Below, piece by piece: positions 6,742-16,178 of a DNA stretch of 64,000 nucleotides. Every line of letters starts with the position of its first letter. Position 1 is the stretch's first letter. The position numbers and the translations under genes are program-made. Source of the stretch: Myxococcales bacterium 68-20 (lineage in GTDB: Bacteria; Myxococcota_A; Polyangia; Polyangiales; Polyangiaceae); NCBI GenBank assembly GCA_001899635.1, contig MKVQ01000043.1:248001-312000 (forward strand), read 5' to 3'. The notes beneath the pieces are model-generated. The model saw only the letters and a program-made list of their open reading frames with translations, was not told the DNA's origin and searched no databases.

Positions 6742-8730
6742 ATGGCTCGCTTCTACGTCACGACGCCGATCTATTACGTGAACGACATTCCGCACGTCGG
6801 ACACGCGTACACCACCGTCATCGCGGACGCCGTCCGCCGCTTCCACCAGATCCTCGGCGACGAGACGTACCTGCTCACGGGCACCGACGAGCACGGGCAG
6901 AAGATCGAGCGCAAGGCCGAGGAGGAGAAGACCGACCCGAAGACCTACGTCGATCGGATCAGCACGCGCTTCAAGGACGCGTGGCCGAAGCTCGACGTCG
7001 TCTACGACCGCTTCATCCGCACGACCGATCCCGACCACGAGGAATTCGTCGCCGAGCTCTGGAAGAAGATCGCGGCGAACGGCGACCTCTACCTCGGTGC
7101 GTACGAGGGCTTCTATTGCGTCGGCTGCGAGGGCTTCAAGACGGACAAGGAGCTCGAGCAGCCGGGCAACATCTGCTCGCTCCACAAGAAGCCCGTCGAG
7201 AAGGTGAAAGAGCCGACCTACTTCTTCGCGCTGAAGAAGTACCAGCAGCGCCTCCTCGACCTCTACGAGCGCCGCCCCGAGCTGATTCAGCCGGAGTCGC
7301 GCCGGAACGAGGTGCTCGCGTTCGTCCGCGCCGGGCTCGAGGACCTCTCGTGCTCGCGTACGTCGTTCAAGTGGGGCATCCCCGTCCCCGGCGACCCCGC
7401 GCACGTCATGTACGTGTGGTTCGACGCGCTCACGAACTACCGAAGCGCGCTCGGCCACGGCGAGCTCGCGAAGTTCTGGGCGCCGAACGCGAAGGTCGTC
7501 CACCTCGTCGGCAAGGACATCCTCCGCTTCCACACGATCTACTGGCCCGCGTTCCTCCTCGCCGCCGGATACAAGGAAGAGGAGCTGCCGAACGTCGTCT
7601 TCGCCCACGGCTTCCTCACCATCGACGGTGAGAAGATGTCGAAGGCTCTCAAGAACGGCGTCGATCCGCTCAAGGTCGCCGGCGAGCTCGGGGCGGACGT
7701 CCTCCGCTATCACCTCCTCCGTGCGGTCGCGTTCGGACAGGACGGCGACTTCGATCACGCCGCGCTCCTCGAGCGCTACAACGCCGATCTCGGTAAGAAC
7801 CTCGGCAACCTCTTGAACCGCGTCCTCGGCCTCTGCGCGAAGAACGGCCTCACCGCACACCCGGAGGACGACGCCGCCACCGACGGACCGCTCGAGAAGG
7901 AGCTCGACGAGAACGTCCGCACGTTCACGAGCGCCGCGAAGAAGGCCTGGGACGACCTCGCCCCGCACATCGCGCTCGAGAACACGATGAAGCTCTCGAG
8001 CGCGGGCAACACCTACGTCGATCGCGCCGCTCCGTGGACGGAGGCGAAGAACGGAAACGTCGCGCGCGTCGCGAAGATCCTCTCGCGGCTTCTCCGCGTG
8101 CTCGAGGCGCTCTCGGTGATGCTCTGGCCGGCGATGCCGAAGAAGAGCGACGCGATGCGCGCGCAGCTCGGCCTGCCGCCGATCGATCCGAAGGTCGGCG
8201 TCGCCGCCTGGCCGGACGCGCTACCGCCCGTCCGCGCCGGCCTCGCCCTCGGCGCCGCCGGTCCGCTGTTCCCGACCTTCGACGACAAGGCGCAGAAGGA
8301 GCTCCTCGATCGGCTCGTGCCGAAGACCGAGCCCGCAGCAGCAGCGCCCGCCGCGGCTGCGGCCGGGGCGAAACCCGCCGCTGCCGCTGAGGAGATGCCC
8401 GGCGTCATCAGCTATGACGACTTCGCGAAGGTCGACCTCCGCGTCGGCCTCGTGAAGACGTGCGAGAAGGTGCCGAAGAAGGACAAGCTCCTTCGTCTCA
8501 CCGTCGACGTCGGCGAGGCCGAGCCGCGCACGATCGTGGCGGGGCTCGCCCTCACCTTCCAGCCCGAGGCCCTCGTGGGACGCCGCGTCGTCGTCGTCGT
8601 CAACCTCGCGCCGCGCGACTTCGGCGGAAAGCTCGTGTCGCACGGCATGCTCCTCGCTACCGGTCCGTCGGAGGCCCTGCACCTGGCCACGATCGACGAG
8701 GCCGTCGCGCCCGGCTCACGCCTCAAGTGA
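6742..8730 (+). CDS. metG: Methionyl-tRNA synthetase with C-terminal tRNA-binding domain
   Basis: MetRS charges tRNA-Met in the cytosol. The 662-aa product has the class I HIGH box as HVGH (residues 18-21), the connective-peptide zinc knuckle (CVGCEGF followed by CSLH) and the KMSKS loop as KMSKA (298-302), a tolerated variant at the last position. It also has the anticodon-binding helical domain. After an Ala-rich linker (about residues 530-552) comes an EMAP/Trbp111-type tRNA-binding domain from YDDFAKVDLRVG (558) to the end. The length matches MetRS enzymes that carry this fused domain and act as dimers. The start ATG opens directly with MARFYVTTPIYYVND, the usual N-terminus. It is preceded by a short array of 10-bp repeats. 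Confidence 0.96.
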   Translation: MARFYVTTPIYYVNDIPHVGHAYTTVIADAVRRFHQILGDETYLLTGTDEHGQKIERKAEEEKTDPKTYVDRISTRFKDAWPKLDVVYDRFIRTTDPDHEEFVAELWKKIAANGDLYLGAYEGFYCVGCEGFKTDKELEQPGNICSLHKKPVEKVKEPTYFFALKKYQQRLLDLYERRPELIQPESRRNEVLAFVRAGLEDLSCSRTSFKWGIPVPGDPAHVMYVWFDALTNYRSALGHGELAKFWAPNAKVVHLVGKDILRFHTIYWPAFLLAAGYKEEELPNVVFAHGFLTIDGEKMSKALKNGVDPLKVAGELGADVLRYHLLRAVAFGQDGDFDHAALLERYNADLGKNLGNLLNRVLGLCAKNGLTAHPEDDAATDGPLEKELDENVRTFTSAAKKAWDDLAPHIALENTMKLSSAGNTYVDRAAPWTEAKNGNVARVAKILSRLLRVLEALSVMLWPAMPKKSDAMRAQLGLPPIDPKVGVAAWPDALPPVRAGLALGAAGPLFPTFDDKAQKELLDRLVPKTEPAAAAPAAAAAGAKPAAAAEEMPGVISYDDFAKVDLRVGLVKTCEKVPKKDKLLRLTVDVGEAEPRTIVAGLALTFQPEALVGRRVVVVVNLAPRDFGGKLVSHGMLLATGPSEALHLATIDEAVAPGSRLK

Positions 8731-8791
8731 CCGGGAGAGGACCATCGTAGAACTGAGCTTGCGTGCCGCACCCGAGTGATATGCTCGGCGG

Positions 8792-9742
8792 GTGTCGGAC
8801 CGCGATCCGCGAGACGTCCCGGACCTCGATCTCCCACCCCCGAGGAGCTCCGCGTCGGAGGGGAGGGTTCCTTCTGCGCGGCCCAAGCCAGCGGCTGGGC
8901 CGACGGAAACGCCGGGATCACTCGGCGGCGACTTCGGGATGGAGCTCGAACGCGGTCCAGCCATGTCGGCGCCACCGTCCGCGATGACGTCGCGCGCGCC
9001 GGCCGCTCCGCACGTGTCGATCGACATCAAGGGCAACGAGGACTTCGACATGGAGATCGAGCGCGGCGGCGCGCTCGTCTCGCTCCCACCATCCTCGTCG
9101 CTTCGCCCCGGCTCGATGTCGAACCGCCCGGCGAGCATGTCCGGTCGTCCGCCCGCCTCCGGATCGGGGCTCGAGATCTCGTACCGGCGCATGGACGCGG
9201 TCGCTCGAGTTGCGACGGGCCCGTCGACCGCGGTGAAGCTCCTCGCATGGGTGCTTCCGATCGTGCTCTTCGCCGGTACGCTCGCGGGGCTCGTGAAGCT
9301 CGCGCATCACGCGGGCGGGCGCGACGTCGTGCGCCTGTTGCCACACGCGTTCGACGCGTCTTCGACTCCGCAAAGCGGAGCGGTCGCCGGCGGAGCGCTC
9401 GTGATCGCCATCGCGCTCGGCTTTCTCGGGCTCAAGCTGCGGCCACGTTCGTACGCGATGTTGGGCTCGGCGACCGCGCTCGTGATCACGTCGCTCGCGA
9501 TGGTGACGGTGACGCTCGTCTCGACCGAGGAGCACCCGGCGCCGCCGGACGGAGCGCTCCTCATCCCGTATGTCGTCCCGTTCGCGGTCCTCTTGCTCGG
9601 GCTCGGCGTCGCAGGACGCGGGCGGTCGCTCTTCCTGCGCGGAGGCGGGCACCGCGCGGGCAGCCTGCTCGCGGCGCTTGCCGGCGGCGCGATCGTCTTC
9701 GCGGCGCTCGAGCTCAGCGCGCTCGCGTCACGCCTTCCCTGA
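8792..9742 (+). CDS. Multi-pass membrane protein with duplicated acidic motif in a disordered N-terminus
   Basis: A 316-aa protein beginning at a GTG (8792). Residues 1-145 are low-complexity (Ser/Pro/Arg). They contain two copies of a short motif: GGDFGMELERG near residue 45 and NEDFDMEIERG near residue 82, each followed by a Pro/Ser-rich stretch. From about residue 147 there are roughly five membrane segments (AWVLPIVLFAGTLAGLV, GGALVIAIALGFLGL, ALVITSLAMVTVTLV, LIPYVVPFAVLLLGLG, LLAALAGGAIVFAALEL). The family is not recognised. The repeated (D/E)DFxMExERG element looks like a linear docking motif on the cytoplasmic side. It stands alone downstream of metG. Confidence 0.6.
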   Translation: MSDRDPRDVPDLDLPPPRSSASEGRVPSARPKPAAGPTETPGSLGGDFGMELERGPAMSAPPSAMTSRAPAAPHVSIDIKGNEDFDMEIERGGALVSLPPSSSLRPGSMSNRPASMSGRPPASGSGLEISYRRMDAVARVATGPSTAVKLLAWVLPIVLFAGTLAGLVKLAHHAGGRDVVRLLPHAFDASSTPQSGAVAGGALVIAIALGFLGLKLRPRSYAMLGSATALVITSLAMVTVTLVSTEEHPAPPDGALLIPYVVPFAVLLLGLGVAGRGRSLFLRGGGHRAGSLLAALAGGAIVFAALELSALASRLP

Positions 9743-9820
9743 TCGCGCCACACCAGGCGGTGCTCGAGATCGAGCTGCGGTCGCGATCCCGATCCGAGTC
9801 CGCGCGCTAAGCTCGCGCCG

Positions 9821-10507
9821 ATGGCCATCGAGCTCTCGAACTTCTCGGGCATCGATCTCGCCGCGCTCCCTTCGATCGCGCGCGGAGAGGCGCGCGCGAT
9901 CCGCGCGCCGAGCGTCGTCGCGACGGAGCAGTCGCTCGCCTCGTACGGTCGACTGGTCGACGACTTCCAAACGGCGGAGCTCACGATCGTCCCGTGGCCC
10001 GTGCGCGGGCCGCGTCCGCTCGTGCCCGGCACCGGGATCGAAGGTGGAGCCGTCGAGGATCGCTTCGTCATGGAGCGCCGCGGTCAGGTGCAGTACGCGA
10101 CCAACTACGCGGTCGGGCGCTCGTACGTCACCGGCTGGTTCGAGGACCCGCCCACCGCATCGGAAGACGCTCGGGCGCATGACGTCACCCGCCTCTTCAC
10201 GCACGAGGCGAACTATCACCCCGATGGCGGACAGATCTTCTTCCCCGAGGACGGCACGCCGTTCGTCGCGCTCCTGGCGCGCCCCGGCGACGACGTCCGA
10301 CCGGAAGACTTCATCGCGTTCTGGTTCGACGGCAGCCGCGGCGTTCACGTGAACCCTGGCGTCTGGCACCAGCCTGTGTTCCCGATCGTCCCCGCGGCTC
10401 GCTTCGAGAACCGTCAGGGACGCGTTCATGCATGCGTCTCGATCGACTTCGTCGGAGAGTTCGGCGTCTACGTCGAGGTACCGCTCGTCGCTCGAGCCGA
10501 CGCGTAG
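9821..10507 (+). CDS. Ureidoglycolate lyase (AllA)-like cupin protein
   Basis: A 228-aa protein. The segment FWFDGSRGVHVNPGVWHQPV, followed by FPIV, closely resembles the core of ureidoglycolate lyase AllA, where a His of the GVHYxxGxWH motif contributes to the active site. Upstream, EDRFVMERRGQVQYATNYAV and GQIFFPEDGTPFVALLARPG fit the beta-rich cupin fold. In allantoin catabolism AllA releases urea and glyoxylate from ureidoglycolate. No other allantoin genes are nearby, so a different small-acid substrate is possible. The start ATG (9821) is the first in frame. I am fairly sure of the superfamily, less sure of the reaction. Confidence 0.55.
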   Translation: MAIELSNFSGIDLAALPSIARGEARAIRAPSVVATEQSLASYGRLVDDFQTAELTIVPWPVRGPRPLVPGTGIEGGAVEDRFVMERRGQVQYATNYAVGRSYVTGWFEDPPTASEDARAHDVTRLFTHEANYHPDGGQIFFPEDGTPFVALLARPGDDVRPEDFIAFWFDGSRGVHVNPGVWHQPVFPIVPAARFENRQGRVHACVSIDFVGEFGVYVEVPLVARADA

Positions 10508-10615
10508 CGAACGCACGTGGAGCGCTCGAGCTCGCTCGAACGATCGACGGCCGAGCTCGCTCTTGTGCGGCCATCCGCGGAACGCACCACGACGTTCCGT
10601 CATCGAAGGCTACTG

Positions 10616-11173
10616 ATGTCGTCGCTTCTCGCCACCGCTGGTGCGGCGGCGGTGTTCTTCATCGCCGCGGACCTCGTCTACACGCTCGATCACTACTTCG
10701 TTCACCACGATCGCGAGCGCTATCGCACCGGTCATTCACGGCATCATCGCCGCTACAACGTGGCGAAGGATGCACCGCAGCTCGACGACTACGAGCTCTC
10801 GACCTACGGCTCGGCCGCGCTCATGTCCTTCGCCGGGATGAGCACGCTCTCGCTCCTCACGGGCAACTGGGGCTTCGCCCTCGGTGCCGTGCTCAAGTTC
10901 GTCCACTCGCTCCTCTTCCACTGCTACCAGCACCGCTGGTGGTCGAGCACACCGCTGCGGAAGCAGAACCAGCAGCCGCCGACACGCGGCTGGGGTCTCG
11001 CGACTGCGCGCTACCACGCGCATCACCACGCCCATCCGAACGACGCCGTCTTCACCTACGCCGAGAGCTGGCAAGGTTTCGACCGCATCCTCGAGTGGGC
11101 GCATCCGTGGCTCGTTCGATTCACGAAGGACGGCCGTGCGCGCCTCGCGCCCTCGACCGAAATGGCGCGGTGA
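10616..11173 (+). CDS. Membrane His-box protein, fatty-acid-hydroxylase/sterol-desaturase-like
   Basis: A 185-aa membrane protein rich in paired histidines of the kind that bind a di-iron centre: DHYFVHHDRERY, then GHSRHHRRYN, later CYQHRWW and finally YHAHHHAHPND. Hydrophobic stretches (LLATAGAAAVFFIAADLVY and GSAALMSFAGMSTLSLL) separate them. This arrangement fits the fatty acid hydroxylase superfamily, although the length is short and the spacing is not canonical. The ATG at 10616 is preferred because it starts right at the first membrane segment; a GTG at 10517 is also open. The stop overlaps the GTG start of the next gene by four bases, suggesting coupled translation. Confidence 0.6.
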   Translation: MSSLLATAGAAAVFFIAADLVYTLDHYFVHHDRERYRTGHSRHHRRYNVAKDAPQLDDYELSTYGSAALMSFAGMSTLSLLTGNWGFALGAVLKFVHSLLFHCYQHRWWSSTPLRKQNQQPPTRGWGLATARYHAHHHAHPNDAVFTYAESWQGFDRILEWAHPWLVRFTKDGRARLAPSTEMAR

Positions 11174-11568
11174 ACTGGCTCGGCGCAGGGTTCGCCTCGC
11201 TCGTCGCTGCGCTGCTCGGCGCGCTCGTCGGGGCGTTCGCTCACTTCGAGGGACGACGCCACGGGATCGACTTCCCTCCGATCGTCGGCATCGTGACCGG
11301 GCTCGCCGCAGCGCTCGCGTCGACGTCGACGAGCGGACTACGCGGCATGCTCGTCGCGTCGCTAGCGGTATGGGCGGCTGCGCTCGCAGAGGTGCTCGAG
11401 TCGCCGGCACGCGGCGTCGTCGCCGACATCATTCGGTTCAACGACCGACTCGGCTTCGCGCGCGGAGCGAGCTACGTCGGCTGTGCCGTCGTAACGCTGC
11501 TGCTCGCATCCCGCGCTCGCCCGCAACGGGCCCCGCTCACGCCGGAGCCCGCCGACTCTAGGCGGTGA
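11170..11568 (+). CDS. Small membrane protein coupled to the His-box gene
   Basis: A 132-aa protein starting at a GTG (11170-11172) that overlaps the preceding stop as GTGA. It has about four short hydrophobic segments (FASLVAALLGALVGAFA, IVGIVTGLAAALAST, MLVASLAVWAAALAEVL, GASYVGCAVVTLLLASR). A conserved-looking loop, DIIRFNDRLGFARGASYVG, precedes the last one. The family is not recognised. Tight coupling to the His-box protein suggests a shared membrane function. Its last four codons fall inside the first copy of the 62-bp repeat that duplicates the convergent deoA 3' end, so its C-terminus may have been created by that duplication. Confidence 0.55.
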   Translation: MNWLGAGFASLVAALLGALVGAFAHFEGRRHGIDFPPIVGIVTGLAAALASTSTSGLRGMLVASLAVWAAALAEVLESPARGVVADIIRFNDRLGFARGASYVGCAVVTLLLASRARPQRAPLTPEPADSRR

Positions 11569-11620
11569 TGCGGCCGACGACGAGCGGCGCCGACGAGGGC
11601 GCCGCGTCGCCGTACTCGAT

Positions 11621-12934
<1,314 letters not shown>

Positions 12935-12987
12935 GAGTCCGCGCAGCGTATCCTGACGCGAGGCCGTTTTGGTAAGCTGCCGCTCTC

Positions 12988-13632
12988 ATGCCCGCTTGCA
13001 CCGGCCACATCGCGTCCTCCCCGAGCGCCCGCGCGACCGTCGCGTCCGTCGCGTTTGCCGCGGCCCTAGCGCTCGCGTTCGTCGCCGCGTGCACGAAGTC
13101 CGAGTCGGGGACGCCGGCACCGGAGACGTCGAGCGCGCCGGCGGCGTCGGCCGTTCCGGTCGTCGAGACCCCTTCCCCGTCCGCCACGGCGAGCGAGAGC
13201 GCGGCGCCTCCCGCCGATACGGGACACGCCGCAGCCGTAGCCAAGGACGCCGCCGACGCGGGACATGCCGCGGCCGAGCCGCCGAAGATCCGCGCCGCGG
13301 GGGGCGGAGCCGCGGCGGCGCCCTCTGCGTCCGGGTCCGCATCCCCCGTCGAGTGCGGGACGAAGCCGCTCCCCGACTGCCCGCTCCAGGCGTGGATGAA
13401 GGCGCACGCCAACCCGCCCGTGCTGACGAGCGACCTCCCCGCTCTCGCGAAGGCGCTCGACGAGATCGCCCTGTTCGCGCCGGCCGGCTACACGAACTGG
13501 GCGTCGATCTCCAAGGACGGCGCGGCGGCCGCGCGGGCCGGGGACCTCACCGCGGCAAAGGCCTCCTGCCGGAGCTGCCACGACCAGTACAAGCAGAAGT
13601 ACAAGACCGAGATCCGCGCCCGGAAGATCTGA
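12988..13632 (+). CDS. Lipoprotein with single C-terminal CXXCH motif
   Basis: A 214-aa predicted lipoprotein: hydrophobic ATVASVAFAAALALAF ending in the lipobox VAAC near residue 36. A long Ala/Ser/Pro linker follows (to about 120), and then a small helical domain ending in AKASCRSCHDQYKQKYKTEI. CRSCH is a canonical c-type haem motif, so a mono-haem cytochrome-like domain anchored in an envelope membrane is likely. No distal Met ligand is obvious. The last 60 residues are clearly related to the Tad-locus protein at 36645-37022 (NWASISKDGAAAARAGD versus KWGEIAEKGRAAAAAGD). It is followed four bases later by the WYL regulator. Confidence 0.7.
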   Translation: MPACTGHIASSPSARATVASVAFAAALALAFVAACTKSESGTPAPETSSAPAASAVPVVETPSPSATASESAAPPADTGHAAAVAKDAADAGHAAAEPPKIRAAGGGAAAAPSASGSASPVECGTKPLPDCPLQAWMKAHANPPVLTSDLPALAKALDEIALFAPAGYTNWASISKDGAAAARAGDLTAAKASCRSCHDQYKQKYKTEIRARKI

Positions 13633-13636
13633 GAGC

Positions 13637-14728
13637 ATGTCGACGATCGCGCCGCCGCGCGCAAAAGCGCGTGCCCCGAAGCCCGGACGCCCGGCGGGCC
13701 GCTTCACGCAGCATCGCCGCCTCGACCACCTCCGTGAAGTCCTCGAGCGGGAGCCGCGCGGACTCACGCTCGACGAGCTCGCCGCGACGCTGAAGCTCAC
13801 GCAGCGGTCGGTACGGCGTTACCTCCGTGAGCTCGACGGAACGAAGCCCGAGGAGAAGTTCGAGCTCCTCGAGTTCGTCGAGACGCGCAAGGGCGGCCCG
13901 CTCCGGTGGCGGATCAAGCCGGGCGAGCGCGGCCGCGCCGTCTCGCTCCGTCGCGCGCAGGCGTACGCCGTGCTCGCGACCCGCCGCGACTTCGAGGTGC
14001 TCCGAGGCTCCGCACTCTACGAGGAGGTCGATCTCGCGCTCGCCCAGATCGCGACGATCGCCCAGACGCCGTTCCGTGCCTCTGGAAAGGCGGAGATCTC
14101 GGGTGAGCAGAACCTCGAGGATCGCTTCCTCTTCGTGCCGCCTCCCGCACGCAGCTACGGCGCACGGGGCGAAGACCTCGACGAGCTCTTCCGCGCGGTG
14201 GCGGACCTCCGCGTGCTTCGCTATCGGCCGCGCGTGCGGTCCGGCGAGCCGCGCGCGGACCGCATCCCCTTCCACCCGTATGCGATGGTCGTCCATCAGG
14301 GCACGATCCACGTGCTCGGCGCCCGCGTCATCGGCGGAAAGGCGAGCGCGGAGGTCGACGCCCTCTCGCTCGACTCGATGACCGACATCCGCACGAGCGA
14401 GACCGAGCACTTCGAGCTCCCCAAGACCTTCGACGTCTCTCACTTCGTGCACGGCGACTTCGGCGTCGCGCGGCCCGCGCGCGCACGCTTCATCGTGGAG
14501 TTCGAGGCCCGCATCGCCGACGAGGTGAAGGCGAAGCGTCTCCATCCTCAACAGCGCATCGCGACCGCACCCGACGGCCGCGTCCGCGTGTCACTGCCGC
14601 TCGTCGACCCGCGCGCCGCCATCGCGTTCGTGCTCTCCTGGGGCGACGCCGCACGAGTCGTCGAGCCACCCGAGCTGGTGAGCGAGGTCGGCCAGATCCT
14701 CGCGCGCGCGGCCTCGAGGTACTCATGA
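13637..14728 (+). CDS. WYL-domain transcriptional regulator
   Basis: A 363-aa regulator with an N-terminal winged helix-turn-helix (about residues 25-70: RLDHLREVLEREPRGLTLDE, then KLTQRSVRRYLRELD) and a C-terminal WYL-type ligand-sensing domain (about 180-350). In that domain DLRVLRYRPRVRSGEPRADR and PFHPYAMVVHQGTIHVLGAR match the family pattern. Such proteins often sense small molecules or nucleic-acid fragments and control nearby operons. A basic, Pro-rich tail of about 20 residues precedes the HTH. The start ATG follows four bases after the cytochrome-like gene, and the 3' end overlaps the next gene as ATGA, so the three genes probably form one operon. Confidence 0.85.
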   Translation: MSTIAPPRAKARAPKPGRPAGRFTQHRRLDHLREVLEREPRGLTLDELAATLKLTQRSVRRYLRELDGTKPEEKFELLEFVETRKGGPLRWRIKPGERGRAVSLRRAQAYAVLATRRDFEVLRGSALYEEVDLALAQIATIAQTPFRASGKAEISGEQNLEDRFLFVPPPARSYGARGEDLDELFRAVADLRVLRYRPRVRSGEPRADRIPFHPYAMVVHQGTIHVLGARVIGGKASAEVDALSLDSMTDIRTSETEHFELPKTFDVSHFVHGDFGVARPARARFIVEFEARIADEVKAKRLHPQQRIATAPDGRVRVSLPLVDPRAAIAFVLSWGDAARVVEPPELVSEVGQILARAASRYS

Positions 14729-16026
14729 CACGCTCCTCTGCTTCCGCTCCGGTACCCCTCGAACAGCGCCGCTTCGACGTCGTCGTGTTCGGCGCCACCG
14801 GCTTCACCGGGCGGCTCGTCGCGGAGTACTTCGCGGCGCACGCCGCGGAGACCGGCGTGCGCTGGGCCATCGCCGGACGAAGCATGGACAAGCTCGAGGC
14901 GGTCCGTCGCGAGCTCGCGACGAAGAATGGCGCACTCCACGAGCTGCCCATCTTGATCGCGGACTCGCACGACGTCAGCGCGCTCGACCGACTCGTCTCC
15001 GAGACGCGCGTCGTGTGCACCACGGTCGGCCCGTACGCGAAGTACGGGATCGATCTCGCCCGCGCCGCTGCGCGCCACGGGACGAGCTACTGCGACCTCA
15101 CGGGCGAGCCAACCTTCGTCCGCGCCGTCATCGACGAGTGTCACGACATCGCGCGTGGGACGCAGGCCCGGATCGTCAACTGCGCGGGCTACGACTCGAT
15201 CCCTTCAGACCTCGGCGCGCACATGGCGTGGGACCACGCGAACCGCACGCACGGCGAAGGGCTCTCCTGGGTCAAGGTCTTCACCGGCCGCACGAAAGGC
15301 GCTGCGAGCGGCGGGACCATCGCATCGGCGTTCGGGCTCATGGAGGCGGCATCGAAGAGCCGCGAGGTCCGCAAGCTGCTGCTCGATCCTCACGCGCTCG
15401 ATCCGAACGAAGGCGACACATCGGAGCCGGCCCGCTCGCGCGATCCCTTCGAAGCCGATCAGCGGGGCGTTCGCTTCGACGAGGACCTCGGGCGGTGGAC
15501 GGCGCCGTTCGTGATGGCGTCGATCAACACGCGCGTCGTGCGTCGCTCGCACGCGCTCCTCCGCGAAGAGGGCGGCGGCTACGGCCAGCGGTTCCACTAC
15601 AACGAGGCGATGAGCTTCCAGCCCGGACCACGCGGCCTCGTGACGGCTTCGGTCGTCACGGCGACGATCGGCGGCTTCTTCGCCGCGGCCGCGCTGCCGC
15701 CGATGCGCCACCTGCTCGAGCGCTTCGTGCTCCCCGCTCCGGGCGAAGGCCCCTCGCGCGAGGCGATCGACAAGGGGTTCTTCGAGATGCACGTCCTCGC
15801 AGAGACCGAGTCCGGGAAGCGCCTTCGCGGCCGGGTCGCGGGGACGAAGGACCCGGGCTACGGCGAGACCGCGAAGATGCTCTCAGAGAGCGCGATGTGT
15901 CTGGCGATGGACGGCCCGCGCCTCGAGCCCCGCTTCGGCGTGCTCACCCCCGCCACGGCGATGGGGATGCGCCTCGTCGAACGCCTGCGTGCTGCGGGCA
16001 TGACGTTCGACGTTCACGACGCCTGA
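14725..16026 (+). CDS. Saccharopine dehydrogenase/trans-acting enoyl reductase family protein
   Basis: A 433-aa NAD(P)-dependent oxidoreductase-like protein. A Rossmann fold opens with FDVVVFGATGFTGRLVAEYF (glycine motif at residues 23-29). It is followed by WAIAGRSMDKLEAVRREL, VVCTTVGPYAKYGIDLARAA, YCDLTGEPTFVRAVIDE and NCAGYDSIPSDLGAHM, the typical order of this family. Relatives act on saccharopine-like substrates or reduce lipid enoyl intermediates; the substrate here is unknown. A hydrophobic stretch near residue 312 (VVTATIGGFFAAAALPPM) may touch a membrane. The start ATG overlaps the WYL gene's stop by four bases. The IS element begins 155 bases downstream. Confidence 0.8.
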   Translation: MTRSSASAPVPLEQRRFDVVVFGATGFTGRLVAEYFAAHAAETGVRWAIAGRSMDKLEAVRRELATKNGALHELPILIADSHDVSALDRLVSETRVVCTTVGPYAKYGIDLARAAARHGTSYCDLTGEPTFVRAVIDECHDIARGTQARIVNCAGYDSIPSDLGAHMAWDHANRTHGEGLSWVKVFTGRTKGAASGGTIASAFGLMEAASKSREVRKLLLDPHALDPNEGDTSEPARSRDPFEADQRGVRFDEDLGRWTAPFVMASINTRVVRRSHALLREEGGGYGQRFHYNEAMSFQPGPRGLVTASVVTATIGGFFAAAALPPMRHLLERFVLPAPGEGPSREAIDKGFFEMHVLAETESGKRLRGRVAGTKDPGYGETAKMLSESAMCLAMDGPRLEPRFGVLTPATAMGMRLVERLRAAGMTFDVHDA

Positions 16027-16178
16027 TCTCTCGCCCGAGCCGGCCCCCGTGGCGCTCGATCGCACAGCGAAGCGAGCGTTTGAGGGAGCGAGGCAGCAGG
16101 AAAGCAAGAAGGCGATTTCATGGATCTCCGTCATTTCCGCGCTTCTCGCCCTCTCGCGATCGGCCAGCGCGGCAGCGC

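Noticed and set aside
5419-7968. 849-codon minus-strand open frame opposite the membrane protein and metG
   Set aside because: Composition is Glu/Val/Arg-rich with no domain; metG motifs on the plus strand are unambiguous.
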